NCBI GenBank assembly: GCA_025454835.1
Contig: JALONQ010000027.1
Span: forward strand, 1-35,674
Origin: Bacteroidota bacterium
GTDB taxonomy: Bacteria > Bacteroidota > Ignavibacteria > UBA10030
Direction of reading: 5' to 3'
Length of the DNA: 35,674 nucleotides
Shown here: piece after piece, positions 27,128 through 34,608 of the stretch
Position numbering within the stretch: position 1 is the first letter of the stretch
How the letters are laid out: every line of letters begins with the position of its first letter
Notes under the pieces: model-generated
The model's database searches: none
What the model was told of the DNA's origin: nothing
The model's input: the letters and a program-made list of their open reading frames with translations, nothing else
Position numbers and translations under genes: made by a program

Positions 27128-27931
27128 TCAGTCGCGGAACCGCCGGAGCGATATCCGCTGGCCGTCGAAGACGGCGTAGGTGCACTCGTCGATCCAGTCG
27201 CCGAGGTTCACATACGTCCCGTGCTCGTAGCGCTCAAAATGCGATTGATGATTGTGGCCCATGACGACAACGTCGACGCCGTTCCGGATGCGCTGACGTG
27301 CGAACTCCACCATGTCGTTCCCCTCATACACCTTCTTTCCGGTGTGCTGCCGGCTTGTCTTTGAGGACCAACGGGCCAGCCAGCCGGTCAGGTCGGGATG
27401 GAGAAGGGAGAAGAGAAAGACGTTCACCTTGTTCCGGAGAACGGCCTTGAGGATGCGATAACCGGTATCGTTGCGCAGCAAACCATCGCCATGGTGGATC
27501 AGGAAGTGCTTGCCGTAGAGGTCCCGTTCGATCGGGTCGGGACAAACCTCGATGCCGAACTCCTGCTCGAAATAGTCCCGCATCCAGAAATCATGATTCC
27601 CGACGACGTAGGTGATCCCAACCCCCTTGTCGCGCAGCGCGGCCAGGGCACCGAGCACGCGCACATGTCCTTTTGGCACGACCGACCGATACTCGAACCA
27701 GTAGTCGAACAGGTCTCCGACAATAAAGACGTGCTCGGCGCGACGTCCGATCCTTTGGAGGAACCGGACGACGCGGTCTTCTTTTGCGCGGTCCTCCTCG
27801 CGGGAACCGAGGCCCAAGTGCGCATCTGAGAAGAAGACGATGGGGCGGCGGGGGCGCCGTATCTGTGGTTTCGACGGGGTCACAACTTTGCAAGGTCGCA
27901 AAAATCGACCGTAAATCAAAGATTCGGCCAT
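27128..27931 (-). CDS. lpxH: UDP-2,3-diacylglucosamine diphosphatase (LpxH-type metallophosphoesterase)
   Basis: It hydrolyses UDP-2,3-diacylglucosamine to lipid X in lipid A synthesis at the inner-membrane face. The 267-residue protein has the full calcineurin-like metal set: FSDAHLG, VGDLFDYWFE, VVGNHDFWM, IHHGDG and MGHNHQSHF. The spacing between them and segments such as LLHPDLTGWLARW are as in LpxH homologues. Its presence implies a lipid A-bearing outer membrane. The ATG at 27931 adds about 28 residues before the first strand, and a GTG at 27883 is an alternative start; neither has a clear ribosome site. It is followed nine bases on by the PBP1A gene. Confidence 0.85.
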   Translation of the reverse strand: MAESLIYGRFLRPCKVVTPSKPQIRRPRRPIVFFSDAHLGLGSREEDRAKEDRVVRFLQRIGRRAEHVFIVGDLFDYWFEYRSVVPKGHVRVLGALAALRDKGVGITYVVGNHDFWMRDYFEQEFGIEVCPDPIERDLYGKHFLIHHGDGLLRNDTGYRILKAVLRNKVNVFLFSLLHPDLTGWLARWSSKTSRQHTGKKVYEGNDMVEFARQRIRNGVDVVVMGHNHQSHFERYEHGTYVNLGDWIDECTYAVFDGQRISLRRFRD

Positions 27932-28453
27932 TCAGCGGATCAGCGACGTACGGCGCCAGAAGGGTTGGCGGTCCCACCTTCGCTCTCCAAGCGTCAGCGG
28001 GAGTGAGACACACCGCAGGGCAAAGTCTTTGACGGCCCTGGAATGGCGCGGCGACCGACCGCGAGGATCCGATCGACCCGCCGTGTCACGACCCGACCGG
28101 AGAGGTCGAGATGCGAGCGATTGCGCTCATGCACGTCGATGAGATTAGAGGGGATCGGGAAGTCCGGCGGATGGCGTGCTCTGCGGGGACGAGGAACTTG
28201 GGGACAAGCCACGCCGGGCATGGATCCACTCGCGCACAACGCGCACACGAAGGCCGAGGTCATACTCCCGACGTCCACGCGGCTCCCGTAACTTTGCGGA
28301 GGGGTTGTTCGGCAGATCGAACTCGCACGTCGCATCGCCGCACTGGATCGCCACCGCGATCGCGGAGCCGTGTGCGGGTGCCGACGCGGGGCGCCAGCGG
28401 ATCACACGAGGACACCCATGTTCGGGATAGACCGGCGCATCGATCGGCGGTCC
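27932..28453. other. Gene-poor gap of about 520 bases
   Basis: This gap lies between two minus-strand genes. It contains short open frames on both strands (for example minus 28145-28405 and 27994-28335), but they overlap each other, have no recognisable motifs, and are Arg/Ser/Pro-rich as expected of GC-rich noncoding frames. The minus frame ending at 28145 (GDATCEFDLPNN, LGLRVRVVREWIH) has a less random look and could be part of a decayed gene. I see no tRNA, clear terminator or promoter matching the local consensus here. Confidence 0.4.
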
Positions 28454-29938
28454 TCAGGACACAGAACTCGTCGGCGGGAGGATCACGCGAAAGGTGCTGC
28501 CGCCGCCGACCGTGCTTTCGACCTCGATGGAGCCGTTGTGCGCTTCGGCGATCCATTTAGCGATTGACAGTCCGAGCCCGCTTCCCGGCGGCGATTCGCG
28601 GCCTTCTCGAAGGACGCGATGGAAGCGATCGAAGATGCGCGGCTGTTCATCGGCGGGAATGCCGATGCCGGTGTCCGACACAGCGATGACGGCCTGGCCA
28701 CCCCGTCGCGTGAGCGAAAGTCGGACCGCGCCGCCGTCGGGGGTATACTTCACCGCGTTGTCGATGAGATTGAGGAAGAGCTGGCGGAGCCGGAGCGGAT
28801 CGCCGACGACGGCGATGGGCTCGACGGGGTCGAAGGTAACAGTGATGCGCTGGGGTGCGGCGAGCATCTTCGCGTCCTCGAGGAGCTGGGTGAGCAGTTC
28901 GTGGAGCGGCACCTCGGAGAGGTCAAGGGCATGCCGGCCCACATCGCTCCGGACGAGCGACATGAGCCCTTCGACGATCGATGAGAGACGAACGAGCTCG
29001 TCCCTGAGGCTGGAGAGGAGCTCGCGCGTCTCGGCGCTGAGGCGCTTGCCCCGCAAAGCGACGTCGACCTCTCCCCGCATGATCGTCAACGGCGTGCGAA
29101 GTTCGTGCGACGCGTCGGCCGAGAACTGCTGGACCTGTGCGAACGAGGATTGCAGGCGTCCGATCATGTCGTTGAACTGCGCGCTGAGGCGGCCGAGCTC
29201 GTCGTCGACGCGCGCGGGCGGCAGGCGCCGCGTCAGGTTCTGGGCGGTGATCTCGCGCACTGCGGTCGTGATCTCATCGACGGGCTTCAACGACTTATGG
29301 GCGAGGAACCAGCCGCCGATTACGGAGATGAGAAACGCGAGCGGAGCGAAGTACCGGAAAGCCACAAATAGACTGTCAAGAACCTCGTTGACCGACTGCA
29401 GCGGGTAGCCGACGTAGATCTTCACGTAGTCGTTCTGCGTCACGGCCATCCGGATCTCCTCACCGCCGGGCATCGTGCTTGTGACGACCCGGATCCACTT
29501 GTACGGCATCTGCGGCCAATCGAGGCGCTTCGTGCCGAGCGTCTGCGAGGCGTAGAGCAGGTCGCCATTCCGGTCGAGGATCTGGATATAGTGACTCCGA
29601 GGCGTGAGCAGCGTGTGGCGGTAGATCTCACGCCACATCGCGTCGGTCTCGTCGTCGACGGCCAGCGAATCGCCGGGCGGGGCCGGTTGCTGGGCCGCGG
29701 TCTTGCGGAGCTCGCGGAGCTCGAGGATCGCCGCGCGCTTGAGCCGCACGCGCTTGGCTTTCGGCTCAATGAAGTCGTTGACCCACCGAACCTCGTTATG
29801 GAGCGATTCGTCGAGGTTCTCGATGAGGGCCGCCCTCGTGACGAAGGTCGCCGACACGCCGGTGATGAGCAATGTCATGCCCAGGCCGAGCGCGTACCAT
29901 GCAGTGAGACGATTGCGGATGGAGCGGATCTTGATCAC
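28454..29938 (-). CDS. Sensor histidine kinase (CusS/BaeS-like, HAMP-HisKA-HATPase)
   Basis: This membrane sensor should phosphorylate the response regulator encoded just upstream in its operon. The 494-residue protein has TM1 at about 12-34 and a periplasmic sensor of about 155 residues that includes YIQILDRNGDLLYAS and a PYKWIRVVTSTMPGGEEIRM strand pair. TM2 lies at about 192-213, followed by a HAMP linker (SLKPVDEITTAVREITAQNLTRRLP). HisKA has H278 in FSADASHELRTPLT. The ATPase has the N box NLIDNAVKY, G1 DTGIGIP, F box FDRF and G2 GSGLGLSIAK. All catalytic boxes are intact. Its ATG overlaps the regulator stop by four bases (ATGA). The signal is unknown; the layout resembles copper/envelope sensors. 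Confidence 0.95.
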   Translation of the reverse strand: MIKIRSIRNRLTAWYALGLGMTLLITGVSATFVTRAALIENLDESLHNEVRWVNDFIEPKAKRVRLKRAAILELRELRKTAAQQPAPPGDSLAVDDETDAMWREIYRHTLLTPRSHYIQILDRNGDLLYASQTLGTKRLDWPQMPYKWIRVVTSTMPGGEEIRMAVTQNDYVKIYVGYPLQSVNEVLDSLFVAFRYFAPLAFLISVIGGWFLAHKSLKPVDEITTAVREITAQNLTRRLPPARVDDELGRLSAQFNDMIGRLQSSFAQVQQFSADASHELRTPLTIMRGEVDVALRGKRLSAETRELLSSLRDELVRLSSIVEGLMSLVRSDVGRHALDLSEVPLHELLTQLLEDAKMLAAPQRITVTFDPVEPIAVVGDPLRLRQLFLNLIDNAVKYTPDGGAVRLSLTRRGGQAVIAVSDTGIGIPADEQPRIFDRFHRVLREGRESPPGSGLGLSIAKWIAEAHNGSIEVESTVGGGSTFRVILPPTSSVS

Positions 29939-30618
29939 GCCGTCCCGTTGCGGTCTTCAAGAATGTATCCCTTGCCCCGCTCCGTATGGAGGAGCTTGCT
30001 CGGGTAGCCGGCGTCGATCTTTTTGCGCACGTGGTTCACGTAGACGTCAACGATGTTTGTACCGGGGTCGAAATCGTATCCCCAGACCTCCCGGGCCAGA
30101 TCAAGGCGTGAGACCATCTTTCCGGCATGCCGCATGAGGTACTCCAGGAGGCTGTACTCGCGGGCGGTGAGATCGATCGAACGGTCGCCACGGAGGGCCT
30201 TGTGGCTCACCGTGTCGAGCTGGAGGTCGCCGACGCGGAGTTCAGTGCGCGTCTTTGAGCGGCGGAGGAGCGAGCGTACGCGAGCCAGCAGGACCTCGAA
30301 CGAGAAGGGCTTCGTGAGATAGTCGTCGGCGCCGAGGTCGAGCCCTCCGACGATGTCCTCGGTGGTGCTGCGGGCCGTCAGCAGAAGCACGGGGGTCACG
30401 ACACCGTCGGCGCGCAGGTCCTTGAGGATCTCGAAACCGTTCTTGCGGGGCAGGAGGACGTCGAGGATGATGAGATCGAAAGACTCGGAGCGGGCCTTGC
30501 GCTCGCCGCTCGGGCCATCGGGGGCCGTATCGACGACGTAGCCCTCCGTCTCGAGGCCGCGACGGAGGAACCTCGCAACCTTCACCTCATCTTCAACGAC
30601 CAGGATCTTGAGCGCCAT
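29935..30618 (-). CDS. OmpR/PhoB-family response regulator
   Basis: It is the DNA-binding output of the two-component pair. The 227-residue protein has a receiver domain (1-118) with the acidic pocket VVEDE and phospho-acceptor D53 in LIILDVLLP, the switch LLLTARST, and Lys in LTKPF. A winged-helix domain follows (about 128-222: LRVGDLQLDTVSHKA, LTAREYSLLEYLMRHAGKMVSR, NIVDVYVNHVRKKID, LLHTERGKGYIL). The kinase gene overlaps its stop. A TTGACA-N17-TACTTT promoter lies directly upstream, in the short region divergent from the TRAP operon. The regulator may therefore act on the neighbouring transporter, which is inference from position. Confidence 0.95.
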   Translation of the reverse strand: MALKILVVEDEVKVARFLRRGLETEGYVVDTAPDGPSGERKARSESFDLIILDVLLPRKNGFEILKDLRADGVVTPVLLLTARSTTEDIVGGLDLGADDYLTKPFSFEVLLARVRSLLRRSKTRTELRVGDLQLDTVSHKALRGDRSIDLTAREYSLLEYLMRHAGKMVSRLDLAREVWGYDFDPGTNIVDVYVNHVRKKIDAGYPSKLLHTERGKGYILEDRNGTA

Positions 30619-30641
30619 GCGATTCGGAACGAACGGTGGGC

Positions 30642-30670
30642 AAAGTACCTTGAAAACGACCGACTGTCAA
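30642..30670 (-). promoter_or_regulatory. Predicted promoter of the two-component operon
   Basis: On the minus strand TTGACA (30670-30665, a perfect -35), 17 bases and TACTTT (30647-30642, followed by G). It is the closest to consensus in the window, 24 bases ahead of the ATG. Confidence 0.75.
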
Positions 30671-30684
30671 TCGGGCATCATCAT

Positions 30685-30712
30685 TTGAGGGGGGCGGAAT
30701 TTTGGGTATATT
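30685..30712 (+). promoter_or_regulatory. Predicted promoter of the TRAP operon
   Basis: TTGAGG (30685-30690), a 16-base spacer and TATATT (30707-30712). It is divergent from and 14 bases away from the two-component promoter, so one bound regulator could affect both. Confidence 0.65.
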
Positions 30713-30724
30713 TTCCATCCTGTC

Positions 30725-31594
30725 ATGAGACCTCACATGCGTTCAACCGCGATCGTTCTTGCGCTCGCTCTGACTCTGTCCGGCTGTATCCAGACCATTG
30801 CCATTCGGACGGTCGGCGGCATTATGGAGCACGGCTTCGCCGCCTTCAACGAAGAGGCAGACCTCGGAATCGCCCGTGAAGGGCTCAGCGGCAATCTCAA
30901 GCTGCTGGAAGCTCTCATCAAAGGGGACCCGAAGAACGAGAAGTTGCTCCTGTTCGCCGCTCAGGGCTACAGCGCCTATGCGCTGGCCTTCGTCGAAGAC
31001 GACAGCGTGGAACGAGCCCGGCCCCTCTACCTTCGGGCCCGCGAATACGCGTTCCGCATCCTGGAGCAGAAGATGGATCTGCGGGCCGCTCTGGCCGGCG
31101 ACCTTGAAGAACTGCGCTTGGCTGTGGATCGCCTGTCCGACGACGATGTGCCCGCGGTCTTCTGGGCCGCATTCTCGTGGGGAGCGTTCATCAACATCAG
31201 CCGTACGGACCTGACGGCCATGGGAGACCTGTCGAAGGTAGATGTCCTCATGGCGTTTGTCCACAAGCGTCAGCCTTCGTACTATTACGGCGGGTCGGAC
31301 GCGTATTTTGGGTCGATCCAAGGAACCATACCTGCCGTACTTGGGGGCCGGCCCGACCTTTCGAAGTCCCACTTTGAAAAGGCGATGTCCTATTCGCAGG
31401 GCCGATTCCTCATCGTGCAGGTGATGTTCGCCAAGACGTACTGCGTGCAGGTGCAGGACCGCGAGTTGTTCGAGAAGCTGCTCAGCGGCGTGCTCGAAGC
31501 GTCACTCGACGACATGCCCGAAGCTCGACTTCCGAACGCGATGGCGAAGAAGAAGGCTGAACGATTGCTGGCGGAGATCGACGAACTGTTTTGA
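30725..31594 (+). CDS. TRAP transporter TatT-component lipoprotein
   Basis: The product (289 residues from 30725, or 285 from the ATG at 30737) opens with a lipoprotein signal, ALALTLSGC, so it should be a lipid-anchored periplasmic protein. The body is all-helical and TPR-like: LLEALIKGDPKNEKLLLFAAQGYSAYALAFVEDD, ARPLYLRAREYAFRILE, VFWAAFSWGAFINIS, and YGGSDAYFGSIQGTIPAVLGGRPDLSKSHFEKAM. This matches the TatT family (Treponema pallidum Tp0956), which partners a TRAP binding protein. The order T-P-Q-M here is the diagnostic arrangement of these tetratricopeptide-associated TRAP systems. The predicted transcript start (about 30719) lies so close that the 30737 ATG may be the real start. Confidence 0.85.
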   Translation: MRPHMRSTAIVLALALTLSGCIQTIAIRTVGGIMEHGFAAFNEEADLGIAREGLSGNLKLLEALIKGDPKNEKLLLFAAQGYSAYALAFVEDDSVERARPLYLRAREYAFRILEQKMDLRAALAGDLEELRLAVDRLSDDDVPAVFWAAFSWGAFINISRTDLTAMGDLSKVDVLMAFVHKRQPSYYYGGSDAYFGSIQGTIPAVLGGRPDLSKSHFEKAMSYSQGRFLIVQVMFAKTYCVQVQDRELFEKLLSGVLEASLDDMPEARLPNAMAKKKAERLLAEIDELF

Positions 31595-31659
31595 AATGAT
31601 GGAGCTGAGACGTGTTCAGTGGACGGTCGTCCGACGTCAATCAAAAGCGGGACATCATT
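31595..31659 (+). promoter_or_regulatory. Nested inverted repeats between the T and P genes of the TRAP operon
   Basis: AATGATG (31595-31601) pairs with CATCATT (31653-31659). Inside, GACGT (31609-31613) pairs with ACGTC (31634-31638), and within that GGAC (31621-31624) pairs with GTCC (31629-31632). The gap carries no gene or matching promoter. The structure could stabilise the mRNA or adjust the ratio of lipoprotein to binding protein. That role is inference. Confidence 0.45.
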
Positions 31660-31684
31660 GAGACATTGACAGAAGAGTGAAACC

Positions 31685-32707
31685 ATGACGTTGAGAACCG
31701 TGACGCTGTTGACTCGAATGGCCATCATGGCTGCGGCAGCGCTCCTGTTGTTCGGAACATCATCGGCACAACAGTATACGATCAAGTTTGCCACGGTGGC
31801 GCCGGACGGCAGCACATGGATGAAGCTGTTGAGGGAGTATGACGAGGCGATCCGGAAGGAATCGGGCGGCCGGGTGAGGTTCCGGACGTATCCGGGGGGC
31901 GTGCAGGGAAAAGAGCAGGACGTTCTCCGGAAGATCACCATCGGTCAGCTCCAATCGGGCGGATTTACGGGGGTCGGCATGGGGGAGGTCGCGCCGGCCG
32001 TGCGCATTCTCGACGCGCCGTTCCTCTTCCGTACGCGGGCTGAAGTGGACCACATTCTGGAAAAGTTCACGCCCGAGTTCGAGAAGGCCTTCAACGACGG
32101 CGGATATGTGCTGCTGGGATGGGCCGAAGTGGGATTTGTCCACGTCTTCACGAACTCCGAGATCAAGTCTCCCGACGACCTGCGGAGACTCAAGCTTTGG
32201 ACGTGGGAAGGGGACCCGCTGGCGCAGGCGGCCTTCCGGGCGCTGAATTTGAGTCCGATCCCCTTGTCGCTCGAGAATGTGCTCTCTTCGCTGCAGACCG
32301 GGCTGATCGACGCGTTCTACACCTCTCCGTATGCTGGCCTGTCGCTTCAGTGGTTCACCCGGGCAAAGTTCATGGTGAATGTTCCGCTGGCCAACGCCAT
32401 GGGGGGCGTGCTGATCTCCAAGAAGTACTTCGACACGATGCCCGCCGACCTGCAGCAGATCGTGCTGAAGAACGGCCGAACCTACCTGCGACGGTTGACG
32501 GAGCTGAGCCGTCAGGACAACGACGCGGCTGTCAAGGAGTTCCAGAAGCGTGGTATCAAGATCCTCGAGGCCAAGGAATCCGACCTCAAGATCTATCAAG
32601 ATGCCGGCGTCAAGGCCCGTCGCGAATTGGCGGGAAAGATGTACAGCGAAGACCTGATGAGGCGTATCGAGACCGCGCTTGCCGAGTTACGGAAGAATGC
32701 GAAGTGA
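31685..32707 (+). CDS. TRAP transporter substrate-binding protein (DctP family, TatP-like)
   Basis: It should capture a ligand in the periplasm and pass it to the DctQ/DctM pair. The 340-residue protein has a signal peptide (RMAIMAAAALLLFGTSSAQQ). The DctP fold follows: IKFATVAPDGSTWMKLL, SGGRVRFRTYPGGVQGKEQD, RILDAPFLFRT, and PIPLSLENVLSSLQTGLIDAFYTSP, where the last block is the family signature region. In most DctP proteins the LKLRV strand carries the Arg that grips the ligand carboxylate (as in SiaP); here the strand reads LKLWTW with W172 at that position. The ligand may thus not be a simple carboxylate, in line with TatT partnership. GAAGAG precedes the ATG at a workable distance. Confidence 0.92.
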   Translation: MTLRTVTLLTRMAIMAAAALLLFGTSSAQQYTIKFATVAPDGSTWMKLLREYDEAIRKESGGRVRFRTYPGGVQGKEQDVLRKITIGQLQSGGFTGVGMGEVAPAVRILDAPFLFRTRAEVDHILEKFTPEFEKAFNDGGYVLLGWAEVGFVHVFTNSEIKSPDDLRRLKLWTWEGDPLAQAAFRALNLSPIPLSLENVLSSLQTGLIDAFYTSPYAGLSLQWFTRAKFMVNVPLANAMGGVLISKKYFDTMPADLQQIVLKNGRTYLRRLTELSRQDNDAAVKEFQKRGIKILEAKESDLKIYQDAGVKARRELAGKMYSEDLMRRIETALAELRKNAK

Positions 32708-32711
32708 CGGC

Positions 32712-33206
32712 ATGAAGATCCTGCTCAAGATCGACCGGGCTTTCGCGTCAGTCGAAGGAGCCCTGCTCATCCTTCTCCTGTCGGTGATGATCCTGCTGGC
32801 GTTCGTCCAGGTCGTCCTCCGGAACGCCTTCCATGAGGGGTTCATCTGGGCCGACATTCTCCTGCGGCATCTCGTCCTTTGGATCGGCATCCTGGGGGCC
32901 GCTCTCGCGGCGAGTCAGCAGCGGCACATCACCGTTGACGCCCTTACCCGGTTCCTGCCGCCGCGCCTTCGGCTTGGCGTACTGGCCTTTGCCCAGCTCT
33001 TTGCCGTGGCAGTCTGCGTTGTGCTGGCGGACGCCGCGGTGACGTTCGTGCGAAACGACCTGGCCTTCGGCTCCACGGTGTACGGTGAGGTGCCCGCCTG
33101 GACAAGCCAGATCATCATTCCGGTCGGGTTCGCCCTTCTCGCGTTCCATTTCCTCGTGCGTGCCCTTGAGAACGCCGTGGCGGCGTACCGCGGAGGAGAG
33201 CGATGA
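32712..33206 (+). CDS. TRAP transporter small permease (DctQ family)
   Basis: It is the small membrane subunit that supports the DctM channel. From the ATG at 32712, four bases after the DctP stop, the 164-residue protein begins MKILLKIDRAFASVEGALLI. An upstream in-frame start would overlap the binding-protein gene and add charged residues. It has four hydrophobic segments: about 16-35, 45-62 (HLVLWIGILGAALAASQQRHITVD, the conserved DctQ core), 85-105, and 130-150. The downstream gene overlaps it by four bases (ATGA). Confidence 0.93.
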   Translation: MKILLKIDRAFASVEGALLILLLSVMILLAFVQVVLRNAFHEGFIWADILLRHLVLWIGILGAALAASQQRHITVDALTRFLPPRLRLGVLAFAQLFAVAVCVVLADAAVTFVRNDLAFGSTVYGEVPAWTSQIIIPVGFALLAFHFLVRALENAVAAYRGGER

Positions 33207-34483
33207 AGTCTTGGCTCATCGTCGCTGCGCTCGTGCTCCTGGCCCTTGCTGGCGCGCCGTTGTTCACGATCATCGGCGCGATCGCCCTCTACGGGTTCTC
33301 CACCGTCGGCACCGACAGTTCGGCGGTCATCATCGAGCTCTACCGCATCGCCGACTCAGCACCGCTCATCGCGATCCCGCTCTTCACCTTCGCCGGCTAT
33401 CTGCTCGCGGAGAGCCGCTCTCCGCAGCGTCTCGTCAACCTCACGAAGTCGCTCGTCGGTTGGATCCCCGGGGGCATTGCGTTCGTCGTGCTCGTCGTGT
33501 GCGCATTCTTCACGGCCTTCACAGGGGCCTCGGGCGTGACGATCGTTGCGCTCGGCGGCCTGCTCCTGCCGATGCTCGTGGAGCAGAAGTATCCTGAGAG
33601 ATTCTCGATGGGACTCATCACGGCGTCCGGCAGCATCGGTCTGCTGTTCCCGCCCAGTTTGCCCATCATTATCTACGGCCTTGTCGCCTCGGTGAGCGTG
33701 GATCAGCTCTTCGTCGCCGGGACCTTGCCGGGCGTGTTGCTCGTCGCCATCCTCACGACCTACGGGATCCACGTCGGTATCAAGGCGAAGGTTCCGCGCA
33801 TCGCGTTCTCGTGGTCGAATCTCTGGTCGTCGGTCCGGGCGGCGTCATGGGAGATCCCGCTGCCGATCATCGTGGTGGGGGGTATCTACGGAGGGTGGTT
33901 CACGGCTACGGAGGCCGCGGCCATCACGGCGTTCTATGTGTTCGTCGTGGAGGTCTTCGTCTACCGCGATCTCACGCTGTTTGGGGATGTGCCGCGTGTC
34001 ATGAAAGAAAGCATGGTGCTGGTCGGCGCCATCCTCGCGATCCTCGGGGTGGCGTTCGGCCTGACGAACTACCTGATCGACCAGGAAGTACCGCAGCAGC
34101 TGTTCGAGCTGGTGAAGGAGCGCGTCTCCGACCCGCTCACGTTCCTGCTGATCCTGAACGTGTTCCTCATCGTCGTCGGCATGATGATGGATATCTTCTC
34201 GGCCACCATCGTCGTCGTGCCGCTCATCCTGCCGATCGCGCGGGAGTTCAACATCGATCCGGTGCATCTGGGGATCATCTTCCTGACGAATCTCGAGATC
34301 GGCTACCTGACGCCTCCCGTCGGGCTCAACATCTTTCTCTCGAGCCTTCGGTTCGGCAAGCCGGTCTTTACCATCGTCCGGTCCGTTCTCGTCTTCATTC
34401 TGCTTGAGCTCGTGGCTCTCGGGATCATCACCTACTACCCGGACCTCAGTTTGTGGCTGGTGAGGGCGTTAGGAACACAGTAG
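33203..34483 (+). CDS. TRAP transporter large permease (DctM family)
   Basis: This is the main ion-coupled transport subunit (usually Na+-driven) of the TRAP system. The 426-residue protein has about 12 hydrophobic segments. It has the DctM motifs IPLFTFAGYLLAES, FFTAFTGASGVTIVALGGLLLPML, GLITASGSIGLLFPPSLPIIIYG, YGGWFTATEAAAITAFY, and EIGYLTPPVGLNIFLSS. These include the two helix-breaking hairpin regions of the family. The start overlaps the DctQ stop. No TRAP metabolic genes lie nearby, so the substrate is not indicated by context. A purine-rich run follows the stop. Confidence 0.95.
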   Translation: MKSWLIVAALVLLALAGAPLFTIIGAIALYGFSTVGTDSSAVIIELYRIADSAPLIAIPLFTFAGYLLAESRSPQRLVNLTKSLVGWIPGGIAFVVLVVCAFFTAFTGASGVTIVALGGLLLPMLVEQKYPERFSMGLITASGSIGLLFPPSLPIIIYGLVASVSVDQLFVAGTLPGVLLVAILTTYGIHVGIKAKVPRIAFSWSNLWSSVRAASWEIPLPIIVVGGIYGGWFTATEAAAITAFYVFVVEVFVYRDLTLFGDVPRVMKESMVLVGAILAILGVAFGLTNYLIDQEVPQQLFELVKERVSDPLTFLLILNVFLIVVGMMMDIFSATIVVVPLILPIAREFNIDPVHLGIIFLTNLEIGYLTPPVGLNIFLSSLRFGKPVFTIVRSVLVFILLELVALGIITYYPDLSLWLVRALGTQ

Positions 34484-34608
34484 AGATCGCGAGAGGTGAG
34501 AGGAGGGAGGAGTGAGGTGGAGTGAAGGTGACCTTGAAACCAACGCGTCAGAGTCCTCCGCTGCATCAAGATCCCCCCCGCACCCCCTTTGACGTTCACT
34601 GTCCACCT
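34484..34608. other. Convergent intergenic gap with a purine-rich run
   Basis: Bases 34491-34530 are almost all purines with scattered T (GAGAGGTGAGAGGAGGGAGG). The rest contains a C-run (TCCCCCCCGC near 34570). I see no convincing hairpin terminator for either neighbour. The run resembles the one at 24526-24572 in both composition and position after a plus-strand stop. Confidence 0.5.

Noticed and set aside
28043-28405. Small frames in the gap at 27932-28453
   Set aside because: They overlap on both strands, with no motif, no ribosome site and no promoter. They are listed as a gap instead.
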